Source of the DNA: Calditrichia bacterium
Lineage (GTDB): Bacteria > Calditrichota > Calditrichia > RBG-13-44-9 > J075
Direction of reading: 5' to 3'
Assembly: GCA_028284905.1 (NCBI GenBank)
Contig: JANQQU010000085.1
Location: forward strand, 236,599-300,598
Length of the DNA stretch: 64,000 nucleotides
Positions 53,245 to 63,900 of the stretch are shown here, one piece after another. Each line of letters opens with the position of its first letter. Within the stretch, counting starts at the first letter, position 1. The notes beneath the pieces are model-generated. The model saw only the letters and a program-made list of their open reading frames with translations. It made no database searches and had not been told where the DNA came from. A program made the translations under genes and the position numbers.

Positions 53245-55692
53245 TTAGCGGATTAATACGCATTTACTAAAGACGGTTTCACCATCGGCGCGTAAACGAA
53301 TGAAATAGACACCGCTGGCGAGCGGGCGGCCAAAGTCGTCTCTGCTGTCCCAGAAAATTTCGTTCCATCCGGCATTAAAGACCTCTATGTCCGGATATTT
53401 GGGAAATGTTCGCACCCGATGACCTAGAATGTTAAAAATCTCCATGAAAATGGTGGTTCTTTTCTGCAAGCGAAAGCGAATATTAGTGTAGTGAGAAAAC
53501 GGATTGGGATAGTTCGTTCCGAACGTTAGCGTTATAGGTATTTTAACCGGCGCTGGCACCCGTGGAGATGGCGACGCTGGTGCCGGTCCGCCAGGTACAT
53601 CTTTGCCGAAGCTGGCAAAACCATACAGTGGTAAGTTGCCGATCTGCCCAAAATTACCTCCAACATAAAGATTTGTATCTTTCACTGCCAGGGTTCGTAC
53701 ACTTTGATTAGGATTCGGAGACCAATCATTTACAAGACCGCTTTCCAAATCCACGGAAACAAGGCTTTTATAATTCCGACCGCCAAATGTTTGAAATCCC
53801 CCGGCGATATATAAAACATCATTGCCTTTTTTGATATCAGAAACTGATACGGGATCAGAACCATTGGGCGCCCAATCGGTCAACTGGCCGGTTTCTAAAT
53901 TGAAAGCTGCCAGGCTGCGGCGGGGTTCGCCGGCCATACGGAAAAAATTTCCGGCAACATACAATGTTGCCTGATCCTGATAGAAAAGCGTCGGCTTGCG
54001 GGCTGGATCGGGGTTCCAATCGGTGACTTCTCCGGTATTTATATCGATAGCGGCGATATGGTTCCGTCGATGCTCGTCTATTTTCCAAAAATCTCCGGCG
54101 ATATAAATAGTGTCATTAAAAGCGGCAATAGAATTAACACTTAAATTAGGTGTCGGTCCCCATGCAGAGGCTTCTCCTGTGATAGGATCCAACTCAGCAA
54201 GAAAGCGCCGCGTCTGCCCCCCAATGCTGCCAAACACCCCGCCGACGTAAATTTTGCCTCGATAAAAGAGTAAATCGGCTATGGGAGCTCCGCCGGTTGG
54301 ATTGGGATTCCAGGGGGTGATATCACCAGTGCGAACATCGAAAGCGGCAAGATTTCTACGTTCCTCGCCGACAAAGTTCCGGAAATTTCCCCCCATATAT
54401 ATTATTGAATCCCTCATGATCATCGTATTGACCGAGCCGTCAATACCGGGATTCCATTCCGTGGGTTTTCCGCTGATTATATCTAATGCAGCAATTTTAC
54501 CTCTTTGTACATTGCCAATTCTGTAAAAAGATCCGCCGGCGTAAATTTTTTGGCCACTTGCCGGTACAATGCTGTTTACATCATATCTGGCATCAGGATT
54601 CCAGGGGGTTAACTTTCCGCTGATGGTACTGAGTGCAGCCAAGCGGCGGCGTTTATTATAACCGATGTTGGTGAATCCTCCGGAAATATAGATAGTTGTA
54701 TCCTTGACGATCATTGATCTGACATCATGACCAATCGAATCTGGCGTCCAGTCAGTGGTCAGACCAGTTGTTCTATCCAATGCTGCTAAATAGTTTCTTT
54801 TTTTGCCGCCAATTTCTGTAAAGCCGCCGGCAGCATAGAGGATATCGCCATCTGCTAAAAATGTATATACCCTTTGATTGGGAGCAGGATTCCATTCGGT
54901 AACAGTCTTTGTAGTGATATCTACTGCGGCAAGATGATCTCTTGGTATATTATCGAAAAGACTAAAAGAGCCGCTTACATACAGCGTATTCTCATCAATA
55001 AATAACGTGCCAACACTGCCATTGGGATTCGGTTGCCAATCGGTTAACTGAGCGGTTCTGGTATTAATGCCGGCAAATTGGCGGCGAATAATTCCATTCA
55101 CCCTTTGAAAGGTACCACCAGTATAAATTGTCGAATCTTTTATTGCCAGGGCGAATATTGTGCCGGTTATTACTGGCGCCCAGGGCGTTACATTTTGGTT
55201 GTTAACAGATAATGCTGCCAGGTTACTTCGATGAACACCTTCGATATTTTTAAAGCTTCCCCCAACATAAAGAATGCTATCTCTGAGGAGCAGTGTTGTT
55301 ACCCAGTGGTCTGGCGATGGGTCCCATTCACTCAATGTCCCATCGGAAAGAATATGGGCAAAATTGCGGCGGGGGACGGCACCGACATGAGTAATGGCAC
55401 CTCCAATATAGCAACCTCCGGCGCTATCGGGAATCATGATGTCTATTCTACCCAGCACTTGCGGTAGGGAAAGTTCAGGTTGGCCGGAATCTAAATCAAT
55501 GAGGGCGAGGTTGCCGGTGGGCGGGCCCCAGCGACTAAAAGATCCAGTAACGTAGAGGGTGTTATCTACAAGAAAGCTGCTGCTAACGTTTGATGCCGGT
55601 ATCCAAAAATTACGCCTGAGTTCCTGACATAAACCATTAATGCTAAAAAGCAGCAATAAATAAAATAGATTTTGAAAGATAAATTTTATCAT
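53245..55692 (-). CDS. Secreted 14-repeat beta-propeller protein, paralogue 3
   Basis: An 815-residue protein: signal peptide (1-22), fourteen repeats of about 50 residues (about 45-710), a Pro-rich linker (PGGPAPASPSPRVPAPVK) and a sorting domain starting NYPNPFSHYTNIRFRL and ending in a basic residue. Each repeat has the pattern LYVGGSF..IGG..RR.LAALD..TG..T.W.P and ends with a short strand V..... Fourteen units fit two seven-blade propellers. It is the last of three tandem paralogues with gaps of about 40 bases, hence one operon. The family resembles delta-60-type repeat proteins of unknown role, perhaps surface adhesion. Confidence 0.8.
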   Translation of the reverse strand: MIKFIFQNLFYLLLLFSINGLCQELRRNFWIPASNVSSSFLVDNTLYVTGSFSRWGPPTGNLALIDLDSGQPELSLPQVLGRIDIMIPDSAGGCYIGGAITHVGAVPRRNFAHILSDGTLSEWDPSPDHWVTTLLLRDSILYVGGSFKNIEGVHRSNLAALSVNNQNVTPWAPVITGTIFALAIKDSTIYTGGTFQRVNGIIRRQFAGINTRTAQLTDWQPNPNGSVGTLFIDENTLYVSGSFSLFDNIPRDHLAAVDITTKTVTEWNPAPNQRVYTFLADGDILYAAGGFTEIGGKKRNYLAALDRTTGLTTDWTPDSIGHDVRSMIVKDTTIYISGGFTNIGYNKRRRLAALSTISGKLTPWNPDARYDVNSIVPASGQKIYAGGSFYRIGNVQRGKIAALDIISGKPTEWNPGIDGSVNTMIMRDSIIYMGGNFRNFVGEERRNLAAFDVRTGDITPWNPNPTGGAPIADLLFYRGKIYVGGVFGSIGGQTRRFLAELDPITGEASAWGPTPNLSVNSIAAFNDTIYIAGDFWKIDEHRRNHIAAIDINTGEVTDWNPDPARKPTLFYQDQATLYVAGNFFRMAGEPRRSLAAFNLETGQLTDWAPNGSDPVSVSDIKKGNDVLYIAGGFQTFGGRNYKSLVSVDLESGLVNDWSPNPNQSVRTLAVKDTNLYVGGNFGQIGNLPLYGFASFGKDVPGGPAPASPSPRVPAPVKIPITLTFGTNYPNPFSHYTNIRFRLQKRTTIFMEIFNILGHRVRTFPKYPDIEVFNAGWNEIFWDSRDDFGRPLASGVYFIRLRADGETVFSKCVLIR

Positions 55693-55731
55693 TGTTTAAA
55701 ATGGCCTATTATTGCCAGTAAATACAATTAA

Positions 55732-58194
55732 TCATCGAATTAATACCGCTTTTTTCACCGCTGTATGACGGTCGGTTTTTAAACGAATAAAGTAAATGCC
55801 GCTGGTCAGCAGTTGGCCACTATTGTCACTGCCATCCCAGGGAATTTCGTGCCAGGAGACAGTAAATACTTGATTGTCAACAAGTTCAGGAAATGTTCTG
55901 ACTTTTTCTCCGAGAATATTAAATATTTCCAAATCAATCGTTGATTCAATATCTAATTGAAATCGGATAGTGGTGGTGGTGTTAAACGGATTTGGGTAAT
56001 TCTGACTGAGGGTAAATTGTACTGGCACTTGGGGAACATCGGTCGTATCCGGCGGAGGGGGCACAGAATCCTGGGGCGTTGGCCAGATAGCACCGCCGGG
56101 TACTTCTCTACCAAAACCGGCAAATCCATACAATGGTAAGTTGCCGATCTGCCAAAAATCTCCCCCCACATAAAGGCTCGTATCTTTTACAGCGATTGTA
56201 TAGACATTAAGATTAGGGTTCGGAGACCAATCTGTAAGGAGCCCGTTTTCCAGATCCACCGAAACGAGATTTTTGCGATTCTGGCCACCAAATGAATCAA
56301 ATCCTCCTGCGATATATAAAACGTCATTGCCCTTTTTCATGTCAAATACAGCTACGGAAGTGTTGCCGTTAGGTGCCCAATCATTCACTTTGCCAGTTTC
56401 CAAATTGAATGATGCCAGCCTATTACGAGATTCCCCGCCTATATGTGTAAAAATTCCACTAATATACAGCGTTGCCTGGTCTTGATAGAAACGAGTTGGT
56501 TTACGGGATGGAGAAGGATCCCAGGAGGTTACTTCACCAGTATTGATGTTGATGGCAGCGAGATGATTTCGCTTGTGTTCATCTATTTTCCAAAAATCTC
56601 CGGCGATATAGATAGTATCATTAAAAGCGGCAATGGCATTTACACTTAAATTCGGCGTTGGTCCCCACTCAGAGGCTTCTCCGGTAACGGGATCCAATTC
56701 TGCGAGAAAGCGTCGCGTCTGCCCTCCGATACTACCAAACACACCACCGGCATAAATTTTATCTCGATATGACAGTAAAGCGGCTACGTGTGCCCCGCCG
56801 GCTGGATTGGGATTCCAGGGGGTGATTTGCCCAGTACGAACATCGAAAGCTGCAAGATTTTTCCGCTGCTCTCCGGCAAAATTTCTAAAATCACCAGCTA
56901 AATATATGATTGAATCCCTAAGAATCATTGTACGGACCAAGTCATCAATACCGGGATTCCAATCTGTGATTTTTCCAGTATTTATATCCATTGAAGCAAT
57001 TCGATTTCTTTCAACACTACCAATCCTGTAAAAAGATCCACCAGCGTATAATGACTGATTATTTGCCAGAACAATGCTATTTACATCAAACCTGGCATCT
57101 GGATTCCAGGGCGTTAGTTTTCCACTAATTGTACTGAAGGCAGCTAACCGGTTACGTTTATTATGTCCTATGTTGGTGAATCCACCGGAAATGTAGATAG
57201 TTGTATCTTTAATAATCATGGATCTGACATCATAATGGATTGAATCTGGTGCCCAGTCAGTAGCCGAGCCGGTTGTTTTCTCCAATGCTGCCAAATAGTT
57301 TCTTCTTTTGCCGCCAATCTCTGTAAAATTCCCGGCAGTATAGATTATATCGCTATCTGCTAAAAATGTATATACCCTTTGGTTGGGGGCAGGATCCCAC
57401 TCGGTAACAGTCTTTGTAGTAATGTCGACTGCAGCAAGATATTGTCGTGGCATGTTATCAAAAAGGCTAAAAGAACCACTTATGTAAAGCGTATTTTCAT
57501 TAATGAAAATAGATACAACTGTGCCATTGGGATCCGGTTGCCAATCGGTTAACTGAGCGGTTTTGGTATTAATGCCGGCAATTTTACGGCGAATAATACC
57601 ATTAACCCTGTCAAAGCTCCCGCCAATATAAATAACCGAATCTTTGAGTGCCAAAGTGCTTAAGGTATCAACGGCAGGTGCCCAGGAGAGCAAAGTGTTA
57701 TCGATGACCGAGAATGCTGCCAGGTGGTCTCGTGGGTTATTTCCAATATTCTTAAAACTGCCACCAATATAAAGTGTGGTGTCTTTTAGAACCATTGCTT
57801 TCACCCAGTTGTCCGGCGAGGGATCCCATTCACTCAATGAGCCATCGGAAAGTATATGGGCAAAATTACGGCGAGGGATGCCGCCGACATGAGTAATAGC
57901 ACCACCAATATAACAGCCTCCATTACCATCGGAAATAAGAATATCTACTCTGCCAAGCACCTGCGGCAAGGAAAGTTCAGGCTGGCCGGACTCTAAATCG
58001 ATTAAGGCAAGGTTACCAGTTGGCGGACCCCAGTGACTGAAAGATCCAGCAAGATAGAGGGTGTTTCCTACGAGGAGAGATCTGTTAACAGTTGAAACCG
58101 GAATCCAGAAATTACGCGAAAGTTCCTGGCATATACTATTCGCAGATAGAACCAGCAACAAATAAAATGAATTACGAAAGATAAATGTTGTCAT
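55732..58194 (-). CDS. Secreted 14-repeat beta-propeller protein, paralogue 2
   Basis: An 820-residue protein, closely similar along its length to the 815-residue downstream neighbour (many blades differ at only a few residues), with the same signal region (FYLLLVLSANSICQELSRNFW), fourteen repeats, a Pro-rich linker (QDSVPPPPDTTDVPQVPVQ) and the sorting domain NYPNPFNTTTTIRFQL. This pair looks like a recent duplication. The linker and sorting domain here match the upstream paralogue better than the downstream one, suggesting domain shuffling or gene conversion at the 3' end. Confidence 0.8.
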   Translation of the reverse strand: MTTFIFRNSFYLLLVLSANSICQELSRNFWIPVSTVNRSLLVGNTLYLAGSFSHWGPPTGNLALIDLESGQPELSLPQVLGRVDILISDGNGGCYIGGAITHVGGIPRRNFAHILSDGSLSEWDPSPDNWVKAMVLKDTTLYIGGSFKNIGNNPRDHLAAFSVIDNTLLSWAPAVDTLSTLALKDSVIYIGGSFDRVNGIIRRKIAGINTKTAQLTDWQPDPNGTVVSIFINENTLYISGSFSLFDNMPRQYLAAVDITTKTVTEWDPAPNQRVYTFLADSDIIYTAGNFTEIGGKRRNYLAALEKTTGSATDWAPDSIHYDVRSMIIKDTTIYISGGFTNIGHNKRNRLAAFSTISGKLTPWNPDARFDVNSIVLANNQSLYAGGSFYRIGSVERNRIASMDINTGKITDWNPGIDDLVRTMILRDSIIYLAGDFRNFAGEQRKNLAAFDVRTGQITPWNPNPAGGAHVAALLSYRDKIYAGGVFGSIGGQTRRFLAELDPVTGEASEWGPTPNLSVNAIAAFNDTIYIAGDFWKIDEHKRNHLAAININTGEVTSWDPSPSRKPTRFYQDQATLYISGIFTHIGGESRNRLASFNLETGKVNDWAPNGNTSVAVFDMKKGNDVLYIAGGFDSFGGQNRKNLVSVDLENGLLTDWSPNPNLNVYTIAVKDTSLYVGGDFWQIGNLPLYGFAGFGREVPGGAIWPTPQDSVPPPPDTTDVPQVPVQFTLSQNYPNPFNTTTTIRFQLDIESTIDLEIFNILGEKVRTFPELVDNQVFTVSWHEIPWDGSDNSGQLLTSGIYFIRLKTDRHTAVKKAVLIR

Positions 58195-58235
58195 CTTTTT
58201 CCATCGTTCGGTTTGGGCTGTGAAATCAACTTGTA

Positions 58236-60716
58236 TCAGCGAATTAATACCGCTTTTTTCACCGCTGCATGACGATCGGTCTTTAAGCGTATGAAGTATA
58301 TACCGCTGGTCAGCAGAAGGCCATTATTGTCACGCCCATCCCAGGAAATTTCGTGCCAGCCAGCCGAAAAAAGTTGGTCCTGGATTATATCCGGGAATGT
58401 CCTGACTTTTTCTCCGAGAATGTTAAATATTTCCAGATCGATAACTGACTCAACATCTAATTGAAATCGAATAGTAGTGCTATTATTAAACGGATTTGGA
58501 TAATTCTGATTGAGGGTAAATTGCTGTGGCAATTGGGGAATTCCTGTCGTATCCGGCGGCGTGGTGAGGGTATCCTGAGGCGTTGGCCAGATTGCCCCGC
58601 CGGGCACTTCTCTACCAAAACTGGCAAATCCCGCATGCGGTTTTTTATCTACAGCGACAAAATTGCCGCCGATGTAAACGCCGTCATCATTGGCAGCGAT
58701 TGAAAGCACATACCAACTGGGGTTCGGCGCCCACTCGGTGATAACACCATTGCTGTCAATCGCTACCAGATTACTACGGCTCGCCCCGCCAAATTGTTGA
58801 AAAGTTCCGCCAATGTAGAGAATGCCATCTTTTTCTGCCATCGCAGAAACCCAAACTGGATTGTTTCCATTCGGCGCCCAATCCGTGAGCTGGCCCGTAT
58901 CGAGATCAAATGCAGCTAAATTGCGACGGGGTTGTCCGGCTATAGTGGTGAAATCTCCAGCGGCATATAGAGTTGATTCATGGCGGAATAAATATCTCAC
59001 TATGCCATTCGGTGAAGGATCCCAAAGTGTAACAGCACTAACATTAAGGCCAAATGATCCCAGATATCGGCGATCTGATAAGCTTATTTCGGTAAATTCT
59101 CCGCCAATATACATGGTGTCCTTGTAAGCAACGATCGCGTTGATTTTATGATAGGTGTTCGGTCCGGTTCTTTCAACCTCACCGGTTAGCGGATCTATAA
59201 TTGCAAAGTTTCTCCGTGGAAAGTGCCCACCGATACCACCAAACAATCCGGCAGCGTAAATTTTGCCTTGATGAACTAATAATTCCCCAACGGACCCGCC
59301 GCTTAGGTTGGGATTCCAGGGAGTAAGCTCGCCGGTATTGGTATTGAAAGCAGCAAGATTATAGCGCGCTTCTCCGGCAGCACGTGTAAAACTACCGGCA
59401 ATGTAAAGAATAGAATCCAGGGTGGTCAGTGCGGATACCGTTGGATTCCATCCTTCTAGCCTGGGGTTCCATTCGGTTGTCCTGCCGGTGGAAAGGTCCA
59501 GCGCGGCGAGTCCCTCGCGTTCAACGCCCCTAATGGTATGAAAAGAACCGCCGGCAAAAATCTGGTCGTTTATTAAGGTTGCAGAATTAACTTCCATTCG
59601 CGCATTAGGCTGCCAGGCAGTTAATTGTCCGTTTGCCAAATCAAAGGCCGCAAATCGATTTCTGGGCGCCGAGCCTACCTTGGTAAAATAACCGGCCACA
59701 TAAAGAATTTCATCCCTGACTATTACAGAACGTATAATGTGATTGAGGGTATCCCCGATAGCTGAGATTACCGCCCCGGTTGTTTTATCCAGGCTAAATA
59801 ACTGTTGTGGATAATCCGGTGAAGGGTCACTGTATGATCTGACCGCATAAATTTTATCTGTTGTTGTTCCATATATTCTAAACTTTAAAGCTGGGTCTGG
59901 GTGCCAGGGAGTTACGGATTTGTTACTGAGATCTATCGCTGCCGAGTTTGTCCTGGCAATGCCATCAAACGAATTAAAATTTCCACTGATGTAGAGCGTG
60001 TTTTCATTTTTCCTTAAGCCATTGACCTGATTCTGAAAACTTTGGTTGGGGAAAGGAATCCAGTCCGTTAGCTGATTATTGCCAAGATTATATTCTACCA
60101 GATTGTTTCTTGCCTGTCCAAAAATGCTAGTGAAATTCCCGCCGATGTAAAGCATCGAATCATTTATAGCAATGCTATGTATCCAACCATCTGTTTCAGG
60201 ATTGAAAGGTGTGAGGCTACCATCAATGAGCGAAATTGCCGCCAGGCCATCGCGATCAATACCATTTATTTTTCTAAACTGTCCCTGTATGAAAAGAATG
60301 CTGTCTGCCCGGTACATCGGGCCCACAATGTTGTCTGCCGACGGTGCCCAGTCACTTAACGAGCGATCGGCATTGATATGCGCCAGCCTTGGGCGGAAAA
60401 ATCCATCAACATGCGTAAAGTCGCCGCTGATATAACAGCCGCCGTTGCCATCGCGAAGGATATGAGAAACAGTGCCGAATACACGCGGCCAGGTAAGATC
60501 CGGTTTTCCGGTTTCAGGGTCGAGAACTGTAAAATCGCCGGTCGGAGGTCCCCATCCATCAAAACTGCCGCCGGCATAAAGGGTATTTCCGTCCAGATGG
60601 ATTGCTTTTACCGGATCGCCGGGTACCCAAAAATTACTTGCCGGCGTTTGCCCGAAAATGTTCCCGGCGAAAAGGAGTAATAACAGCAGTAGTCCCCGAA
60701 AAATCGAAGTATCCAT
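58236..60716 (-). CDS. Secreted 14-repeat beta-propeller protein, paralogue 1
   Basis: An 826-residue protein, first of the operon and the most divergent of the three. It has signal peptide LLLLLLLFAGNIFGQ, fourteen repeats (one, at about 290, has lost the GG.F motif), a Pro/Thr-rich linker (QDTLTTPPDTTGIPQLPQQ) and the sorting domain NYPNPFNNSTTIRFQL, nearly identical to that of paralogue 2. No catalytic residues are apparent. The repeated design with basic pairs (RR/RN) at a fixed place in each blade suggests a ligand- or surface-binding role. Confidence 0.8.
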   Translation of the reverse strand: MDTSIFRGLLLLLLLFAGNIFGQTPASNFWVPGDPVKAIHLDGNTLYAGGSFDGWGPPTGDFTVLDPETGKPDLTWPRVFGTVSHILRDGNGGCYISGDFTHVDGFFRPRLAHINADRSLSDWAPSADNIVGPMYRADSILFIQGQFRKINGIDRDGLAAISLIDGSLTPFNPETDGWIHSIAINDSMLYIGGNFTSIFGQARNNLVEYNLGNNQLTDWIPFPNQSFQNQVNGLRKNENTLYISGNFNSFDGIARTNSAAIDLSNKSVTPWHPDPALKFRIYGTTTDKIYAVRSYSDPSPDYPQQLFSLDKTTGAVISAIGDTLNHIIRSVIVRDEILYVAGYFTKVGSAPRNRFAAFDLANGQLTAWQPNARMEVNSATLINDQIFAGGSFHTIRGVEREGLAALDLSTGRTTEWNPRLEGWNPTVSALTTLDSILYIAGSFTRAAGEARYNLAAFNTNTGELTPWNPNLSGGSVGELLVHQGKIYAAGLFGGIGGHFPRRNFAIIDPLTGEVERTGPNTYHKINAIVAYKDTMYIGGEFTEISLSDRRYLGSFGLNVSAVTLWDPSPNGIVRYLFRHESTLYAAGDFTTIAGQPRRNLAAFDLDTGQLTDWAPNGNNPVWVSAMAEKDGILYIGGTFQQFGGASRSNLVAIDSNGVITEWAPNPSWYVLSIAANDDGVYIGGNFVAVDKKPHAGFASFGREVPGGAIWPTPQDTLTTPPDTTGIPQLPQQFTLNQNYPNPFNNSTTIRFQLDVESVIDLEIFNILGEKVRTFPDIIQDQLFSAGWHEISWDGRDNNGLLLTSGIYFIRLKTDRHAAVKKAVLIR

Positions 60717-60882
60717 AGCGCCACCATTTTCTTGGTCATTCGAAACAATTAAAATCTTATTCTTTGCAGATGTATTTATTTTTAAAAATAAGAAATTATG
60801 CTCTGAAAACCGAAGGAAATGTTATGGCAAGAAAAGCACTGAACTCTGAACTTTGAACGCCGAACTATAACCGAAACAAGAA

Positions 60883-60911
60883 ACGCCAGCCTGCATCCTT
60901 CAGGCCAGCGT
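60883..60911 (-). terminator. Intrinsic terminator downstream of the YVTN-propeller gene
   Basis: An 11-bp stem with two internal mismatches (ACGCCAGCCTG paired with CAGGCCAGCGT) and a seven-base loop, 32 bases past the stop. On the minus strand it is followed by TTCTTGTTTC, a T-rich tail. It separates the large gene from the three-propeller operon. Confidence 0.65.
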
Positions 60912-60942
60912 CCCTCGCGTGTTCTTAGCTGTGGTGTTTATA

Positions 60943-63900
60943 TTATTTCAACAAAATCATCTTGTTTGCCTGCTGGAAATCGCCGGCAGTGATCTGGTAA
61001 AAATAGATACCGCTGGACACCTGCACGCCATTGCTGCTCTGGCCGTCCCAAACCACATTGTGGTAACCGGCACCGAGGTTCTCGCTAACCAGGGTATTCA
61101 CCAACTGCCCGGCGATGTTGTAGATCTCCAGGGTAACGCTGGCTGCTTCCGGCAGCGAAAACTGGATCGTCGTGCTCGGGTTGAAGGGATTGGGATAGTT
61201 CTGTTCCAGCGCGAATACTTCCGGCACCACGCCGACGAATTCATCTGTTTCGTCGGACGCATCCTTACGCAGACCAGTGCCATGCTCCAGGGCAATCCGG
61301 GCATCCCGGTAGGCATCGCGGTATTTCTTCATTGCCTGGTCATAGTTTTCATCCGCGATCAAGTTCAGGGCGGCGGCCATGCGTTCATTGGCATCGGCAA
61401 CCCGCTCGGCGACTTCTTCATCGGCGATGTAGAAGTCTGCCTTGAGAATATGATTGGCAGCAAGCCCTCTGGCGAGCGCCAGCACCTCATCAATTATAAA
61501 AATTGTTGCGGCGCCATTGTCGAGGGCGTCTTCCAGTTTACCGACGGCGTTTCGCAGGTCATTGTAGCCATCGCGGATTTCCCCATCATTAAATTCGCTG
61601 ATGGCATCATCCATGTCTTCCATCGCATCCTGCAAATCATCAATAGCGTCCTCGTCCAAACCGAAACTGAAGTCAATCAAGCTCTGGATAATGTCTTTAC
61701 TATCATTAACGGATAACGCTGCTGCCCGGCCGGCAAGAATCGCTTCGGCGATGGCAATGGCTTCACTGAGCTTTTTGTAGGCGCTTTCCAGGCGGCGAAT
61801 GGCCAGATCCGGCCGATCATCGGCAAATTCCTCATCAGCATCTACAATGAGCGCCACGGCATCTTCAATGAGTGCTGCTATGGTGGAGGATGGATTAGCA
61901 CCTTTCGCTAAACTACCACCTAGCGTGTTCAGCAGCGCTACCGCCCTGGACTTGCTAGCATCCACAGCTTTCTTGCCCACCTTGTGACCTCGTGATTTAA
62001 TTTTTCTAACAGACTCCGAACTGATTTCTTTCATGCTCCCCTGGGCGTCAGCGAGCTCTTTTAAGGCTTGTATGTTGAGTTTATCAACTAATGCCTGAAT
62101 TGCCTTACTCATTTTCTCACCAGCGATTTCCAGTTTACTCCGGTCGCTCGGAGATATAGTGGGATCTGTCAGCAAAAAGTTTACTTCCTGAAGCGCAGTA
62201 TCAGCCTCAGCAGCCGCGGCGGCGAGCACACCACTACCCCGAATGGCAAAGGTGTAGGGATTTTCATCACCGTCATTATTTTCGATCATCACTGTTGCGG
62301 TGCGTATGCCTTCTCCGGCAGGATCGAACGCAATGGTAAAAGTGCTGCTGCTGTTCGGGGCAATGGTGGCATCCGGTTGATCGGTCACGCTAAAATCGCT
62401 GGCGTTGAGACCTTCGATTTTTACAATAGGCGTGCCGGACAAGAGCAAATCACCATCACTGCTGTTTTCGATGGTAAAGGTGTGGCTAACCACGCCACCG
62501 TCCACATCAACATCACCAAAAAGGGTGCTGTCCGCGGCTTGCGGATCGTCGTCGCCACTCGCAATGGACAGGAGCGGATCGCCGCCCTGCACGTCCATTT
62601 CCGGGACTGCCGGGGGAGTAATGCTACCATTACCTAATATGGCGATTGATCTTGGAAAATTACCCACTTGTATCTCATCGTTGCTGACAGTGTTGCTGGC
62701 AACATCGATCACTGAGATAGAATTAGAACTAGAATTCGTCACATACGCCGATGTACCATCAGGAGTAACCGCCACCGCAAGCGGGTTAATGCCAACGTCA
62801 ATAGTTGTGGAGACGGTGTTGCTGGCAACATCGATCACTGAGACAGACCTAGAACCAGAATTCGTCACATACGCCGATGTACCATCAGGAGTAACCGCCA
62901 CCCCAAACGGGAAACTGCCAACGTCAATAGTTGTGGAGACGGTGTTGCTGGCAACATCGATCACTGAGACAGAACTAAGACTTAAATTCGCCACATACGC
63001 CGATGTACCATCAGGAGTAAACGCCACCGCACTCGGGTAACTGCCAAAGTCAATAGTTGTGGAGACGGTGTTGCTGGCAACATCGATCACTGAGACAGAA
63101 CTAGAACTCGTCACATACGCCGATGTACCATCAGGAGTAACCGCCACCGCACCCGGGTTAATGCCAACGTCAATAGTTGTGGAGACGGTGTTGCTGGCAA
63201 CATCGATCACTGAGACAGAATTAGAACTCGTCACATACGCCGATGTACCATCAGGAGTAACCGCCACCACAAGCGGGTTACTGCCAATATCAATAGTTGT
63301 GGAGACGATGTTGCTGGCAACATCGATCACTGAGACAGAATTAGAACCAGAATTCGTCACATACGCCGATGTACCATCAGGAGTAAACGCCACCGCACTC
63401 GGGTTACTGCCAACGTCAATAGTTGCGGAGACTGTATTGCTGGCAACATCGATCACTGAGACAGAATTAGAAATTAAATTCGCCACATAGGCAATATACT
63501 GTCCGGGAGTTGTCTGCTCGGTGCCAGTGCCCTGGATGGTAAAGTTATAGGGATTTTCATCGCTGTCGTCATTGGCAATACTGACCGTCGCTTTCCGCAA
63601 ACCGCTCGCCGAAGGATCGAACGCAATGATAAATGTGCTTGTGCCGCCACTCGCCGCCACCGGATTGCTGCCGGGCGCTTGTGTGACCGTAAAATCATCG
63701 GGATGGTCGCCAGCGATAACCACCAGCGGGGAGCCACTGAGATTCAACGCGGCATCGCCACTATTGACGATGGTAAAGCTATGGCTGACCACGCCGCTGT
63801 TGATATCGGCATCACCGAAGTCAGTGCTGTCCGCGGTCTCTGGTGTGTCATCGCCATCGCTGATCGAGATGAGGGGATCACCGCCCTGCACGTCCATTTC

